Positions 29,278-39,157 are shown, counted from the first letter of the stretch. The stretch: 64,000 nt of DNA from Kastovskya adunca ATA6-11-RM4 (GCA_019359445.1 JAHHHJ010000023.1:19668-83667); one strand, 5' to 3'. Program-made: numbers and translations. The notes: generated from the letters alone by a model not told the origin.

Positions 29278-30432
29278 CTAGGATAAAGCATGACCGCTCA
29301 ACGGCAACTGCTGCTGCTGTAATACATCGACGTAAAGCTTTTCTAGCTGAGTGATATTACGACTAAGGGTGTAGCGTTCTAGAACGCGGGAGCGGGCTTT
29401 TTTCCCCAATAACTTTGTCCATTCGCAGTGATCGCGCAGGAGGGGGAAAAGGGTTTGTAGCTGGGTGGCAACGCGATGAGTGTTGAGAATCACACCTGCG
29501 CCATCTTCCAGGACTTCGCCATCCGCCCCGGCATCGGTGGCAACGCAGGCAACACCACACGCCATTGCCTCTAGTAACGACAACGATAACCCTTCTAAAA
29601 ACGACGGCAAAATAAAAACATCAGCGGCACGAAGAATCTCAATTCGTTGGTGTTCATCCTCAACAAATCCCAGCCAAATGACGCCGTACTCGGAGTCGTA
29701 GAAAGGCTCTAGAGAAGGCTTTAAAGGGCCATCACCGACAATAACTAACTTGCACTTTGGGCCCATATCCGAGTGCTTCCAGGCGCGTAGCATGGCCTCT
29801 ACGTTCTTTTCTGTAGAGATGCGTCCTTGGTAAACAAATAAGCGTTCGGCATCAAATCGGGCTTTGAGATTGTTGATACCAGGGGAATATTTTTGCACAT
29901 CAACTCCGTTGGGAATGATTGCCACTCGCTCTGGTGGCACACCTAATTTCACCAGGAAGTCCCGTTGCAGTTGGGAGAAGATCACCACACGGTTGTAATG
30001 CGCCAGGAAGGGTGCGTACAACTGATAAGTAAACAGTTGAGTTCCTGACTTGAGATTGCGCCGCTTGCCATCAAAGGGCGGATGGAAAGTAGCGACTAAG
30101 GGAAGATTTAACTCTTCACAAATGTCTGGCAGGAGAAAGTCTAAAGGAGAAAGAGTCAGGGATGCATGGACAACGTCAGGCTTGAGTCGTTGGAGCGATC
30201 GCGCCAAAACTTTACTCGCCTTCAAGGTCGGAATTGTATAAATCTGAGACTTGTACAAGAAAGGCAGAGAAACTTCTTGACATCCTGACCAAGTACCGGG
30301 GTCAGATTCCTCTTGAGCAAAGTGCAGGAAACTGACTTGATTGTTCCGCTCTAGGAGCGCATTTGTAACTTCACGACCGTAGGTAACATTGCCACAAAAC
30401 GGTGATTTTTTTCCGAGCCAGGCGATATGCAT
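29278..30432 (-). CDS. Family 4 glycosyltransferase
   Basis: A GT-B fold sugar transferase of 384 residues. The N-terminus reads MHIAWLGKKSPFCGNVTYGR. The linker/C-terminal domain has IPNGVDVQKYSPG near residue 175, VYQGRISTEKN near 195, then FILPSFLEGLSLSLLEAMAC near 275, the nucleotide-sugar binding EX7E region of GT4 enzymes. The sequence recalls the cyanobacterial branch that includes proposed digalactosyldiacylglycerol synthases, but this is from memory and not proven. It lies upstream of nothing on its strand; an MFS gene precedes it. Confidence 0.85.
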   Translation of the reverse strand: MHIAWLGKKSPFCGNVTYGREVTNALLERNNQVSFLHFAQEESDPGTWSGCQEVSLPFLYKSQIYTIPTLKASKVLARSLQRLKPDVVHASLTLSPLDFLLPDICEELNLPLVATFHPPFDGKRRNLKSGTQLFTYQLYAPFLAHYNRVVIFSQLQRDFLVKLGVPPERVAIIPNGVDVQKYSPGINNLKARFDAERLFVYQGRISTEKNVEAMLRAWKHSDMGPKCKLVIVGDGPLKPSLEPFYDSEYGVIWLGFVEDEHQRIEILRAADVFILPSFLEGLSLSLLEAMACGVACVATDAGADGEVLEDGAGVILNTHRVATQLQTLFPLLRDHCEWTKLLGKKARSRVLERYTLSRNITQLEKLYVDVLQQQQLPLSGHALS

Positions 30433-30566
30433 TTAGCTTTTAGCAAGTTTAGCGTTCAGCAGTTAGCGTTGGAATTGTCGAGGTCAGATAGAATATACGA
30501 ATTTTTGTCTATCCTGGAAACCCACTGAATCAACTTGCCAACAGCTAACAGCAAATGTTTTCACTC

Positions 30567-32063
30567 TTATTTGTCAGCTTTAGTTGATACCGTTGATCCT
30601 GTACCGGAAATATACCAGGTTAAGAACCCTCCCGCGATTGCTAATGCCGCTAAACCTAATAAAACGGCTTTCAATCCCAGTAATGTCTCCGCTACCCCGG
30701 CTAAAGCTAACGGCAAGCTTAAGGCAATGTTAATTGCATTATTTTGCAAGCCGAACACCTTGCCGCGCATTTCTTCGGGAGTCTCTGCCTGAATTGTGGT
30801 TTGCATGGGAATCCCCACCAAAGCCGCAAAAATCCCCAGTACGGCAGTGAAAAACAATGCCATCCATAGCTGCTGATTAAAAAATGCCAGACCTACCAAT
30901 GAAATGCCGACCCCCCATGACCCAATTAAACTGAGTCGTGTATTGGAAAACTGCTGTTCCCTGTGACCAAGAACTGCGGCTCCGGCTGCCATTCCGACAC
31001 CGCCAGCCGCGAGTAAAAATCCGAACTGGGACGCCTTCAAACCGGGAATAATTTCCGCCAAGCGCACCGCTAGCACGGATAGAGCGGCAAATACAGAGAA
31101 TAAAATCACGAGTTGAACCAGAGCATTGCGAACTCGGTGATGTTCTTTTAAGTAGCGGATACCATCGCGGATGTCTTCCCAAACGTGGGGTGTTTCTCCT
31201 ACAGGAGCATTCGTTTGTTCGCCTGTTTTTAGGAACAGCAGCAGCACTCCTGCGATCGCATAACTGCCCCCAACGATTAGCTCTTTACCAAAATTAAACC
31301 CAATTCCTAAAAGGTCTGCCGCTTTGTCGGCGAGTGCTAAGAGCGGATCGCCCACGGCGAAGCCAATAATCAACGACGCCATCATTGTCGTTGTATATAG
31401 GGAATTTGCTGGTAGTAGGTGCTGTCGCTTCACAATTAACGGAATCACCGTCTGCTCGGCAGGGGCAAAAAATTGCGTCAGTGTTGAAACTAAAAAAGTA
31501 ATCAACAAAAGCAGATAAAAGCCGACAGGCAACCCGGCAATCGGTGCCAAATCTTGAGATAACCAGAGTAAAAACGGCACCGCGAACACCAAGATGCCGC
31601 GCAGGAGGTTGGTTGATACCAAAACAGCTTTTTTTGGCCAACGGTCTACAAATACCCCGGCAACCGAACCAAACAGTACCGCCGGAATTGTGAAGGCAAT
31701 CATAATCGCCGACACCCAGCCGCTAATCGTCTGGTTCACGTCCTGAAAGTGACTGGCAATCAAGGCAATCATTAGCACCAGATAAATCTTATCTGCCAGC
31801 TGGGAAAAAACCTGACCGCTCCACAGGGTTAGGAAGTTACGGTTTTTGAGAACCGGTATAAACCCTCGTGATTCCGGTAGGCTGGCTGACAAATCAGTTA
31901 GTGGGCGATGGGACTTATCGTCCGGTTGTAAATTTTTGTCTGTACCGGGTGACGGGGAAGTCCCGCTCGACGGCTGCTTTTTAGGAAGGGATTTTTCCGT
32001 CACACCAGAAGACTGTTTGTTAACTGGATATTGTATAGGTCGTTCAAATTCAGATAATTGCAT
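30567..32063 (-). CDS. MFS transporter
   Basis: A 498-residue major-facilitator protein. The first 75 residues are a polar, Ser/Pro-rich cytosolic extension. About ten to twelve hydrophobic segments follow, starting at FLTLWSGQVFSQLADKIYLV. The loop DRWPKKAVLVSTNLLRG between segments two and three matches the MFS motif A region. A second loop reads TPEEMRGKVFGLQNN. It is of the enterobactin/macrolide-exporter-like branch; the substrate cannot be assigned. It precedes the glycosyltransferase with 134 bases between them. Confidence 0.88.
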   Translation of the reverse strand: MQLSEFERPIQYPVNKQSSGVTEKSLPKKQPSSGTSPSPGTDKNLQPDDKSHRPLTDLSASLPESRGFIPVLKNRNFLTLWSGQVFSQLADKIYLVLMIALIASHFQDVNQTISGWVSAIMIAFTIPAVLFGSVAGVFVDRWPKKAVLVSTNLLRGILVFAVPFLLWLSQDLAPIAGLPVGFYLLLLITFLVSTLTQFFAPAEQTVIPLIVKRQHLLPANSLYTTTMMASLIIGFAVGDPLLALADKAADLLGIGFNFGKELIVGGSYAIAGVLLLFLKTGEQTNAPVGETPHVWEDIRDGIRYLKEHHRVRNALVQLVILFSVFAALSVLAVRLAEIIPGLKASQFGFLLAAGGVGMAAGAAVLGHREQQFSNTRLSLIGSWGVGISLVGLAFFNQQLWMALFFTAVLGIFAALVGIPMQTTIQAETPEEMRGKVFGLQNNAINIALSLPLALAGVAETLLGLKAVLLGLAALAIAGGFLTWYISGTGSTVSTKADK

Positions 32064-32133
32064 TCGCTAATTTTCGGGTGATTAATAGAACCCATCTTTA
32101 CTAAACATCAGTTATATGTTGTGTTGATCTCAC

Positions 32134-33039
32134 TCATTCGGGCAAAGCGATCGCATCGACTAAAGTTGCCGAGCGAATCGAGCGACCGAACTGATACTGA
32201 GCATAATCTCGCAGGAGCCGCTCAATCGTCACCCAGCCTCTTTGGGTAGACGGCTGTCCCCCTGATACCTGCTCAATTTGCGGTAAATCTGCCTCCCCTA
32301 ACTGCTGCAGTAGCGCTAATTCTACGGCATTCAGTTTGACGTTAATCTTGGGGGGTATGGGGGCAGGAATGACTTGGTAACTGTTGGTAGCTTCTGCCAC
32401 CCGTCCTTCTCTAACAGCCATAGGAGACAAGCCTCTCAATCCAGACTCATTTCCTGACAAAGTGACTGTTCCGCCCGCATCCATGCTGAATCCGACTCGC
32501 CAGTCCGGGTCGAGAAAATTCGGCTTGAGCGGATGTTGGGTGACACAGCAAGCTTGCACCTGAGGAGCAACACCTCCTAGGGCAAGTAGGTGAAAGACAC
32601 CTTGAGAAAGATGAGCAAACACCCCTGTTCCTGAAGCCTGAAGGCTTTTTGTGTTTGGTAAAACGGCAATTCGCCGCAGATGTTCGCTCAACAATTCATA
32701 AAGCTCTACTTGCGGCTGCTCGCTCAATGCTTGGTAGAGAACGATTTCTGCTAAGTACTGACTGGCAGCCAACTTACCCAAATCTTGGCTCAAACCCGGA
32801 TAGGATTCCAAGGTTTCCGCCTGAGTAATTTTATCGAGCGATCGCCCCTTTGCCAGCAGTAACTCATTAACCACAAACAAACCAGTTCTTCCCCCTAGCT
32901 TCGAGTTTTGCTTCCGCGCTCCCGGTGCTACAACTCGAATCAAGCCACACTCCCGCGTCAAAATCGTTACCAATCTATCCGCCTCACCTAGAGGCATACT
33001 TTTAAGATTGATTCCAGTAGCTTTGTAAGTTCGGCTCAT
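32134..33039 (-). CDS. recO: DNA repair protein RecO
   Basis: RecO helps RecF/RecR load RecA on gapped DNA. The 301-residue product begins [20 protein letters not shown] and continues [20 protein letters not shown], the typical OB-fold start. Later it has [20 protein letters not shown] longer in-frame start at 33156 would overlap deoC and add residues not seen in RecO. The gene lies 76 bases after deoC on the same strand. recA begins at the end of the window but is not linked. Confidence 0.94.
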   Translation of the reverse strand: MSRTYKATGINLKSMPLGEADRLVTILTRECGLIRVVAPGARKQNSKLGGRTGLFVVNELLLAKGRSLDKITQAETLESYPGLSQDLGKLAASQYLAEIVLYQALSEQPQVELYELLSEHLRRIAVLPNTKSLQASGTGVFAHLSQGVFHLLALGGVAPQVQACCVTQHPLKPNFLDPDWRVGFSMDAGGTVTLSGNESGLRGLSPMAVREGRVAEATNSYQVIPAPIPPKINVKLNAVELALLQQLGEADLPQIEQVSGGQPSTQRGWVTIERLLRDYAQYQFGRSIRSATLVDAIALPE

Positions 33040-33115
33040 TGAGACTAGAGATGAAGGAGTGATGATCGAAAGCAACAGGCAAAAGTAAAACTGTAATATT
33101 TTTAACTTTTTACTC

Positions 33116-33787
33116 CTACTCCAGCATATCGAGTTGTTGCAACAATTCAGGGCCACGAGATGTTCCTAAGCGTGTTGCTCCTGCCGTCACCAACTCAAAG
33201 GCTTGCTGAATTGTCCGAATACCTCCTGATGCCTTAATGCCAATTTGTCCATGAGTGAGTTCCTTGAGCAAGCGAACGTCAGCAACTGTTGCACCGCCCT
33301 GCCAGCCCGTGCTAGTTTTCACGAACTGTGCCCCAGCATCTTTACAGATTTCCACAGCCAGTTGCTTTTCCGCATCTGTCAGCAGGGCAGTTTCCAAAAT
33401 CACTTTCACCAGTTTCCCGGTTTCTTCACAGATTTGGGCAATCTCCCGATATAACTCATCCGTTTTCCCCGCTTTCAACCCTCCCAGATGCATCACCACA
33501 TCTAATTCTGTTGCGCCATTTTCTACCGCCTCTTGGGCTTCATAGAGCTTGGTAGCGGAAGTGGTTGCCCCTGCGGGAAACCCAATCACAGTACAAACTT
33601 GAGGCGATTTACCATGCAGTAGTTCCGCTGCTTGTTTCACATAAACCGGATACACGCACACCGCCGCAAACTGGTAGCGGTCTGCCTCTTCACAACACTT
33701 TCTCACTTGCTCTGGTGTTGCCGTTGGATTCAGCAGTGCGTGATCGATTAGTGGAGCAATATCTATCTCTGGATAGGCTTCAGCCAT
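33116..33787 (-). CDS. deoC: Deoxyribose-phosphate aldolase
   Basis: DeoC splits 2-deoxyribose-5-phosphate into glyceraldehyde-3-phosphate and acetaldehyde. The 223-residue product has [20 protein letters not shown] at the start, [17 protein letters not shown] near residue 65, the schiff-base lysine in FVKTSTGW near residue 155 and IKASGGIRT near 180. Length and motifs are standard. recO follows 76 bases downstream on the same strand. Confidence 0.97.
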   Translation of the reverse strand: MAEAYPEIDIAPLIDHALLNPTATPEQVRKCCEEADRYQFAAVCVYPVYVKQAAELLHGKSPQVCTVIGFPAGATTSATKLYEAQEAVENGATELDVVMHLGGLKAGKTDELYREIAQICEETGKLVKVILETALLTDAEKQLAVEICKDAGAQFVKTSTGWQGGATVADVRLLKELTHGQIGIKASGGIRTIQQAFELVTAGATRLGTSRGPELLQQLDMLE

Positions 33788-34052
33788 TATTTATTTTGTC
33801 TTTTTGACAACGTTTTATCTTAGTTATCTTTGATCAAACTCTTCAGAAAAACTAGATAGTCAGTTATTTGTAAGCTTCCCCGTTCTCTCATAGACAAGGC
33901 TTCCCGCTTCGGAGGTGCCCTCGTGAACTGTTTAGAGCAGGAGCGATCGCTGAAGGCTGAAGGATAAAATTAACAGGAGGTTGCCTCAGAGTTAATGCTG
34001 ACTAAGTTTTATCTTTTTATCCCTTGCTTCTTTTTTGAGAAATCACTAATAA

Positions 34053-34970
34053 ATGAGAAAATTTTTCTTCCCCGGGCTGCTGCTACTGCTCTTATTGCCC
34101 ATTACCGCCTGTACTCCCTCACAAAACACCACCTCCTCTAGTGGAGAGAAAACTCTCCAACCCTTTACTACAGGGGCTATTCCTGACCAAGATCCAGAAA
34201 AATTACAGCGGCTGTATAGCAATCTGGCAGATTACCTGGAAGCGGAGTTAGGTGTTCCGGTAGAGTACAAACCCGTTACCGATTATGCAGCGGCGGTTAC
34301 AGCCTTCCGGGTAGGGGATTTAGACATGGTTTGGTTTGGCGGCTTAACAGGAGTGCAGGCGCGATCGCAAGTTCCCGGTGCTGAAGCGATCGCCCAACGA
34401 GACATTGACGAGCGCTTTAGAAGCGTATTCATCGCCAACAAAAATAGTGGTATTTCCGCCATCAAAGACATTCAGGATTTACAGGTTTTGAAAGGACACA
34501 CCTTCACCTTTGGTAGTGAGTCGTCTACCTCTGGGCGGTTGATGCCGCAATATTTCTTGCAACAAACAGGCGTTAAACCCGAAGACTTCAAAGGAATTAC
34601 CGGATTTTCCAGTTCCCACGATGCCACAATTCAATTTGTACAAGCGGGAACCTATGAAGTTGGGGCGTTGAGCGAGCAGGTGTGGAAAAGTCGCTTAGAA
34701 GCCGGGGAAATCGATCTAGACAAGGTTCAGGTGATTTGGCAAACACCACCTTACTATGACTACCACTGGGTGATTAACCCTCGCGTCAAAGAGCGCTACG
34801 GCGAGGATTTCACCGAACGAGTGCAGGCGGCATTATTAAAGCTTGACCCCAATAATCCCGAACAAAAGGAAATTCTCGATTTATTCGGAGCCGCAAAGTT
34901 TATTCCTACAAAAAACTCTAACTACGCCAACATTGAAGCCATAGGTCGAGATATCGGCAAGATTAAGTGA
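34053..34970 (+). CDS. Substrate-binding lipoprotein of a PhnD/selenate-type ABC importer
   Basis: A periplasmic binding protein anchored by lipid. The 305-residue product has a lipoprotein signal ending in the lipobox ITAC (Cys20). The mature part shows LYSNLADYLEAELGVPVEYK, VWFGGLTGVQARSQVPGAEA, FGSESSTSGRLMPQYFLQQT and QTPPYYDYHWVINP. The family is PhnD-like; WFGGLTGVQAR recalls the branch called putative selenate transporters, while phosphonate or phosphite remain possible. It overlaps the ATPase gene by four bases. No permease is adjacent; a fused one is at 54370-56064. Confidence 0.9.
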   Translation: MRKFFFPGLLLLLLLPITACTPSQNTTSSSGEKTLQPFTTGAIPDQDPEKLQRLYSNLADYLEAELGVPVEYKPVTDYAAAVTAFRVGDLDMVWFGGLTGVQARSQVPGAEAIAQRDIDERFRSVFIANKNSGISAIKDIQDLQVLKGHTFTFGSESSTSGRLMPQYFLQQTGVKPEDFKGITGFSSSHDATIQFVQAGTYEVGALSEQVWKSRLEAGEIDLDKVQVIWQTPPYYDYHWVINPRVKERYGEDFTERVQAALLKLDPNNPEQKEILDLFGAAKFIPTKNSNYANIEAIGRDIGKIK

Positions 34971-35740
34971 GCGATTCCGTGCCAATTTTTGAGCTGAAAC
35001 AGGTGTCTCAGCAATTTAATTCCCTAAGTGCCTTGAGTGAGATCAATCTGCAAATTTCCCCTGGAGAACGGGTAGCCTTAGTGGGATCGAGTGGTGCGGG
35101 AAAAAGCACGCTGATTAACCTTCTCAACGGCACCCTCTTCCCCACCTCCGGGGAGGTTTGGGCATTGGGACACAATCTTAGTCGCCTCTCTCCCCAGCGG
35201 TTGCGGCAAGTACAGCAGCAAATCGGCACAGTCTATCAGCAGTTTCATCTGGTCGATAGTTTACGGGTGATTCATAACGTTAACGCGGGACATTTAAGCC
35301 GCTGGTCATTTTTAAAAGCGGCAGCTTCTTTAATTTTTCCCTTGGAAGTAGAAACCGCCGCCAAAGCACTTGCAAGAGTGGGAATTCCGGAAAAGCTCTA
35401 TGCCAGAACGGATCAGCTTTCAGGCGGACAGCAGCAACGAGTTGCCCTAGCGCGGGTAATGGTACAAAATCCGCTGGTAATTCTGGCAGATGAGCCAATT
35501 TCTAGCCTTGATCCGGAACACAGCCGGGAAATCATGGATTTGCTCCGGAAATTGAGCCAGGAAACAGGCAAAACCCTAGTCATTAGTCTCCACGCGATTG
35601 AATTTGCCCGGACTTATTGCGATCGCCTGATTGGTTTGCAACAGGGAAAAATTTTGTTTGACGCTCCTGTGGCGGCGGTATCACCAGAAATGATTGAGCA
35701 GTTATATCGGCTGGAAAAGTCAGGTTGGCGATCAAACTAA
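34967..35740 (+). CDS. ATP-binding protein of the PhnC-type ABC importer
   Basis: The energising subunit of the importer. The 257-residue product has the Walker A GSSGAGKSTLINLL near residue 38, the Q-loop area VYQQFHLVDSLRV, the signature LSGGQQQRVALARVM near residue 148 and Walker B LVILADEPISSLDPEHS. It starts with a GTG overlapping the TGA of the binding-protein gene (GTGA). PhnC-like overall, with 45 per cent or so hydrophobic residues as usual; substrate as discussed for the binding protein. Confidence 0.9.
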   Translation: MSDSVPIFELKQVSQQFNSLSALSEINLQISPGERVALVGSSGAGKSTLINLLNGTLFPTSGEVWALGHNLSRLSPQRLRQVQQQIGTVYQQFHLVDSLRVIHNVNAGHLSRWSFLKAAASLIFPLEVETAAKALARVGIPEKLYARTDQLSGGQQQRVALARVMVQNPLVILADEPISSLDPEHSREIMDLLRKLSQETGKTLVISLHAIEFARTYCDRLIGLQQGKILFDAPVAAVSPEMIEQLYRLEKSGWRSN

Positions 35741-35866
35741 CCTCTTAGCCAAAGCTTAAGTTATATCAAGGCATAACGCGAATATTGGGAAAAGTTGATG
35801 GCGGATGCAGTACCCTACCCTAGAGGGAAAGGGAATTCTGAGAAAAAGTTAATGGAGATGACGTAG

Positions 35867-36514
35867 ATGGAAACAAATAAAAACGTGCCAATTGATAACC
35901 AGAATGTACCTGAAGGACACCGGGGGCTGCACGATTTTTTGTATGGCTCCGACGACGAACACACCGCTACTGAGACGACTCTACAGAATCTTGACAATGA
36001 TGCCGGAGTGATGCCCCGTGGCGAGTGGTGCGAACAAGCGGCAAATGCAAAAGTCGCTGGGGTTTACGCGGTGCTAGATAGCGATCGCCACACCCAGTAC
36101 ATCGGCTACTCCCGCAATGTCCGGCTTACCCTGGAGGGACACGTTGCTCAAAATGGGGAATCAACCTGTGCTTTCGTACGGGTGAAAGTATTCAAATTTC
36201 CAAAGCGTACTGAAATGGAAGCCTTGCGGGATCAGTGGCTTGCCGAACTCGACAGCCTACCACTGGGTAATGCCGACAATAGCGGTATGTGGGCGAGTAC
36301 TGTTGGTGAAGCATCACGCGCCGTCATGTCAGATGCAGAGCGCAATGCCTACGAAGAGAAAAAGCTCAAACTCCGCAAAGCCATGGCGGATGGAGCGTTG
36401 AGCAAAGAGACAGACACAGCGGATGCAGGTGATGCCGAACGGCGACAGCAGCTTGATGCAGCGGTGAATAATGACGACTGGAGTGCTGTAATTAATCATC
36501 AGTCGCAGCAGTAA
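35867..36514 (+). CDS. GIY-YIG-domain protein
   Basis: A 215-residue protein with a GIY-YIG nuclease-like core: GVYAV at residues 65-69, QYIGYSRNVRLTLEGH at 77-92 including the conserved Arg, and a helix with EMEALRDQWLAEL near 125. The first 60 residues are polar and acidic. The C-terminal 60 residues are charged and probably unstructured. GIY-YIG proteins cut DNA in repair, restriction or homing, but the substrate of this cyanobacterial group is not known to me. A GGAG-like site lies 10 bases before the ATG. Confidence 0.75.
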   Translation: METNKNVPIDNQNVPEGHRGLHDFLYGSDDEHTATETTLQNLDNDAGVMPRGEWCEQAANAKVAGVYAVLDSDRHTQYIGYSRNVRLTLEGHVAQNGESTCAFVRVKVFKFPKRTEMEALRDQWLAELDSLPLGNADNSGMWASTVGEASRAVMSDAERNAYEEKKLKLRKAMADGALSKETDTADAGDAERRQQLDAAVNNDDWSAVINHQSQQ

Positions 36515-36560
36515 AGCTTTCCCTGATTTGACGAAACCCCTCCGCTCTCATCGGTGAACT

Positions 36561-36760
36561 AATCCCAAATAGCACTAACTCCAGAAACTTCATCAAAACC
36601 GATCAAACCTTGTGCAGGGGGTCTGGGGGAGGCACTCATCCCCCCGCTGGGGGATTGGGGGGAAGCCCCCCCAAGCTGGGTTTTTCTCAAAAACAACTAT
36701 CTTTCGCTTAAATCAACAACACTCAGCTAATGCCAGTCCTTTTCAGCTTGCTCTAGTACG
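36561..36760 (+). repeat. Tandem duplication, copy 1, carrying a petJ tail
   Basis: This 200-base unit is repeated directly at 36761-36958 with few differences, including GCCCCCCC versus GCCCCCC. Its right end, read on the minus strand, spells VLEQAEKDWH and a stop, which is the last part of cytochrome c6. The copy therefore includes a detached petJ 3' end plus its downstream region. Confidence 0.9.
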
Positions 36761-36958
36761 TATCCCGAATGGCACTAACTCCAGAAACTTCATCAAAACC
36801 GATCAAACCTTGTGCAGGGGGTCTGGGGGAGGCACTCATCCCCCAGTGGGGGGATTGGGGGGAAGCCCCCCAAGCTGGGTTTTTCTCAAAAACAACTATT
36901 TTTCGCTCAAATCAACAACACTCAGTTAATGCCAGTCATTTTCAGCTTGCTCTAGTAC
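36761..36958 (+). repeat. Tandem duplication, copy 2, overlapping the petJ 3' end
   Basis: This is the second unit, offset by 199-200 bases from the first. Its right part is the real 3' end of petJ (VLEQAENDWH and stop). Both copies contain a C/G-rich segment (CATCCCCC, GGGGGATTGGGGGGAAGCC) that can fold on itself. Confidence 0.9.
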
Positions 36959-37285
36959 ATAAGCGGCAACATTTTCAATTTCCTGCTCATTCAAGCGGTC
37001 TTTGTAAGCTGGCATATTGTTTTTGCCATTAGCGACTAACGAGGCGATCGCTTCCACCGAATCCCAACCATTTCTGCTCAATGCTCTCTTTTTCAGGTTT
37101 TTTCCCCAGCGAATAATATTGCCGCCACCAGCATGACAAGCCGCACATTGAGCGCTGAAGATTTGTGCGCCGTTGATGGTATCTGCGGCTAAAGCTGTAG
37201 GGCTAAAGGCGATCAGCCCAATAAGCATCACTAGCACAACCGTTAATCGCTGCTTCAAAAATCTTCCCCCTACCCTAATAGTCAT
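36926..37285 (-). CDS. petJ: Cytochrome c6
   Basis: A soluble lumenal haem protein that carries electrons from cytochrome b6f to photosystem I or to respiratory oxidase. The 119-residue precursor has a signal peptide ending at ALA (residue 33). The haem site CAACH is at residues 47-51. The mature part contains the axial-methionine segment NNMPAYKDRL near residue 90 and ends with IENVAAYVLEQAENDWH. The mature length of about 86 is right for c6. Its 3' end lies inside a tandem duplication. Confidence 0.95.
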   Translation of the reverse strand: MTIRVGGRFLKQRLTVVLVMLIGLIAFSPTALAADTINGAQIFSAQCAACHAGGGNIIRWGKNLKKRALSRNGWDSVEAIASLVANGKNNMPAYKDRLNEQEIENVAAYVLEQAENDWH

Positions 37286-37359
37286 CCCAGCCTACTCTTT
37301 TAGTAAATCAAACCGCAGATTAGCGTTGCCAAAAAACATCTCTGGCAAGACAACCATCA

Positions 37360-38100
37360 CTACTCTGTTGGGAGGTCAAACAAAACTGTCGTCATGTAAT
37401 GTTCTGCCCAATCAGCACCGAAAGCTTTTTCTAGGACGCGGCGGGTTTTGTCGTTCTTCTGTTGCTTAGTGCAGTAGTATTTTTGACCTGCAAGCGTTAA
37501 TGCGCGTTGTTCTGAATCCCCTGGTACAGCATCAACAGCATGACAGACATGAACTTCTAAAAATGCCGCCACACGGTCAAGAAACCAGGATTCTTCCTCA
37601 GCACTACCCGGTCGTACAAAAATGCAAAAGTTAGAGAAGATGTCTGCCCACTCAGGAAGGTCGCGAGGTTGGGAAAACGCTCGGTTCGGTATGGATTTAA
37701 GGGAGTATTGATAGTTGTCGGGTAAGGTATGCTCTAGATTAACTGGGGAAAGGTCAGCGATCGCTGCACTAATTTTTCCCCGTCCTCCTACCAAGTCACA
37801 GCCAAATATGGGTAGCGCGTATTCTGGGCGAGGAAACATGACGCAATGCAGAATATCCAGCGTATTCCCCACCCGCGCCAGCTCTAAATGCAACTTACGA
37901 AACTGGGGCGTTTGGTAGCAGCGATTTTCAATTCTGAGTTTTTCCCCATCCAAGCGTCCTTCCACATATCCCAACTCTGTAGGGAGAGGATAGGGGGAAA
38001 GGTCTAGATACCCATGCCAAACCGCTTCAATACAGTCAGCCAGTTTGTGAATTAGGGGATGTTGTTGTTCTCGTAGCGAGGGACTAGAAGTGGAAGACAT
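37360..38100 (-). CDS. pcyA: Phycocyanobilin:ferredoxin oxidoreductase
   Basis: PcyA reduces biliverdin IXalpha by four electrons from ferredoxin to phycocyanobilin, the chromophore of phycobilisomes and phytochromes. The 246-residue product has LDILHCVMFPRPEYALPIFG and GCDLVGGRGKISAAIADLSP. These carry the conserved His and Asp of the active site. The C-terminal part KTRRVLEKAFGADWAEHYMT is also typical. Length is right for the family. petJ follows on the same strand after 75 bases. Confidence 0.96.
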   Translation of the reverse strand: MSSTSSPSLREQQHPLIHKLADCIEAVWHGYLDLSPYPLPTELGYVEGRLDGEKLRIENRCYQTPQFRKLHLELARVGNTLDILHCVMFPRPEYALPIFGCDLVGGRGKISAAIADLSPVNLEHTLPDNYQYSLKSIPNRAFSQPRDLPEWADIFSNFCIFVRPGSAEEESWFLDRVAAFLEVHVCHAVDAVPGDSEQRALTLAGQKYYCTKQQKNDKTRRVLEKAFGADWAEHYMTTVLFDLPTE

Positions 38101-38262
38101 GGGTTGATCGACAGGATAAGAATAACTGATGCAGGCGAAAAGCCTTGTAGATTAAGGATAACAGCTTGTTATCCGGCAGACCTTACAAAGATTTGTAGCA
38201 CGACAATGAGAGCGGTTGCTCTCTGACTCTGTAGCTCAGAATTGGAAAGGCGATCGCTTCTC

Positions 38263-39012
38263 TCACCTCTCCGGCTCAATTCCCGCCGCCCGTAACTGCG
38301 CCGCTAACGCTTCAGCACGCTGTCGTTCCTGTTCAGCACGTTGCCGTTCCTGTTCTACACGTTGTCGTTCCTGTTCTACAGACTCTACTCCCCACGGCAA
38401 AAGTTGCCCATTTTCATCCCACCACCGCAACCAATAGCCTGTGCGATTTCCCTTGCTTCCTTGCCATACACCCAGAAATAGCTTCAAGGCTTCAACCCAA
38501 TAGTGATTACTATCATTCGACTGTTGCAAGTCATAACGCCCTGTATTGTTGAGCTGATAAACCTCTAGCACTCCTGCTCGTGGTTCAAAAATCGCGTATT
38601 GAGAAACTTGCAATACCTGCTCATAAAAAAACCACTTACCAGGGGGATAAGTCGGTTTAATAGAATATTCGCCGCCTTCTGTTTCTGAGAGAAACTCCAT
38701 GACAATTGCCGGAATTTCTCCCTGTAGTTGTGGCGTATAACTGCGACGGATTTCCTCTCGCGACACCCGAATATGAGGCACATACATCCAATCAGGCGCT
38801 TTGACAACAATTTTGCCTTCTAGGGTGGCACAGACCCCGTAATTAGTAGCAATTAATACATTCTCTTGCAATTGCCCACCCTGTTCCAAACTCTCGCTTA
38901 ACGCGGCTGCAAGTAAAGGCTGGTCGATATTATCCACTGGCTCATTCGGTAAGGGAAAATCATCCGGTAGCTTTTCCCAAGTAATGTTGTAATTGGCTGT
39001 AGTGATTGGCAT
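38263..39012 (-). CDS. Uma2-family (DUF820) endonuclease-like protein with charged repeat tail
   Basis: A 249-residue protein of the Uma2 family, which has a PD-(D/E)XK fold and is greatly expanded in cyanobacteria with no clear role. It shows APDWMYVPHIRVSREEIRRS, AIVMEFLSETEGGEYS and FYEQVLQVSQYAIFEPRAGV, where the acidic core residues fall. The C-terminus is a coiled-coil-like run of EQERQRV/AEQERQRA units, then LAAQLRAAGIEPE. A second paralogue at 43927-44670 has the same tail. Confidence 0.88.
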   Translation of the reverse strand: MPITTANYNITWEKLPDDFPLPNEPVDNIDQPLLAAALSESLEQGGQLQENVLIATNYGVCATLEGKIVVKAPDWMYVPHIRVSREEIRRSYTPQLQGEIPAIVMEFLSETEGGEYSIKPTYPPGKWFFYEQVLQVSQYAIFEPRAGVLEVYQLNNTGRYDLQQSNDSNHYWVEALKLFLGVWQGSKGNRTGYWLRWWDENGQLLPWGVESVEQERQRVEQERQRAEQERQRAEALAAQLRAAGIEPER

Positions 39013-39157
39013 GGCGCACTTTCTCGGTATCGTAAGCCTTAAGGAAATTGTAGATAATTGAGAGCGCGATCGCTTTTTTCTAACAGATGATTATTCCTGA
39101 CTAGTCAACACTGCTAATAAATTAAACTGAATTAACTGGTTACGTAGAGCGATTACC

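Noticed and set aside
36612..36929. 105-residue plus-strand frame between the GIY-YIG gene and petJ
   Set aside because: It is made entirely of the two tandem copies and overlaps the petJ tail in antisense; the same peptide is read twice because of the duplication.
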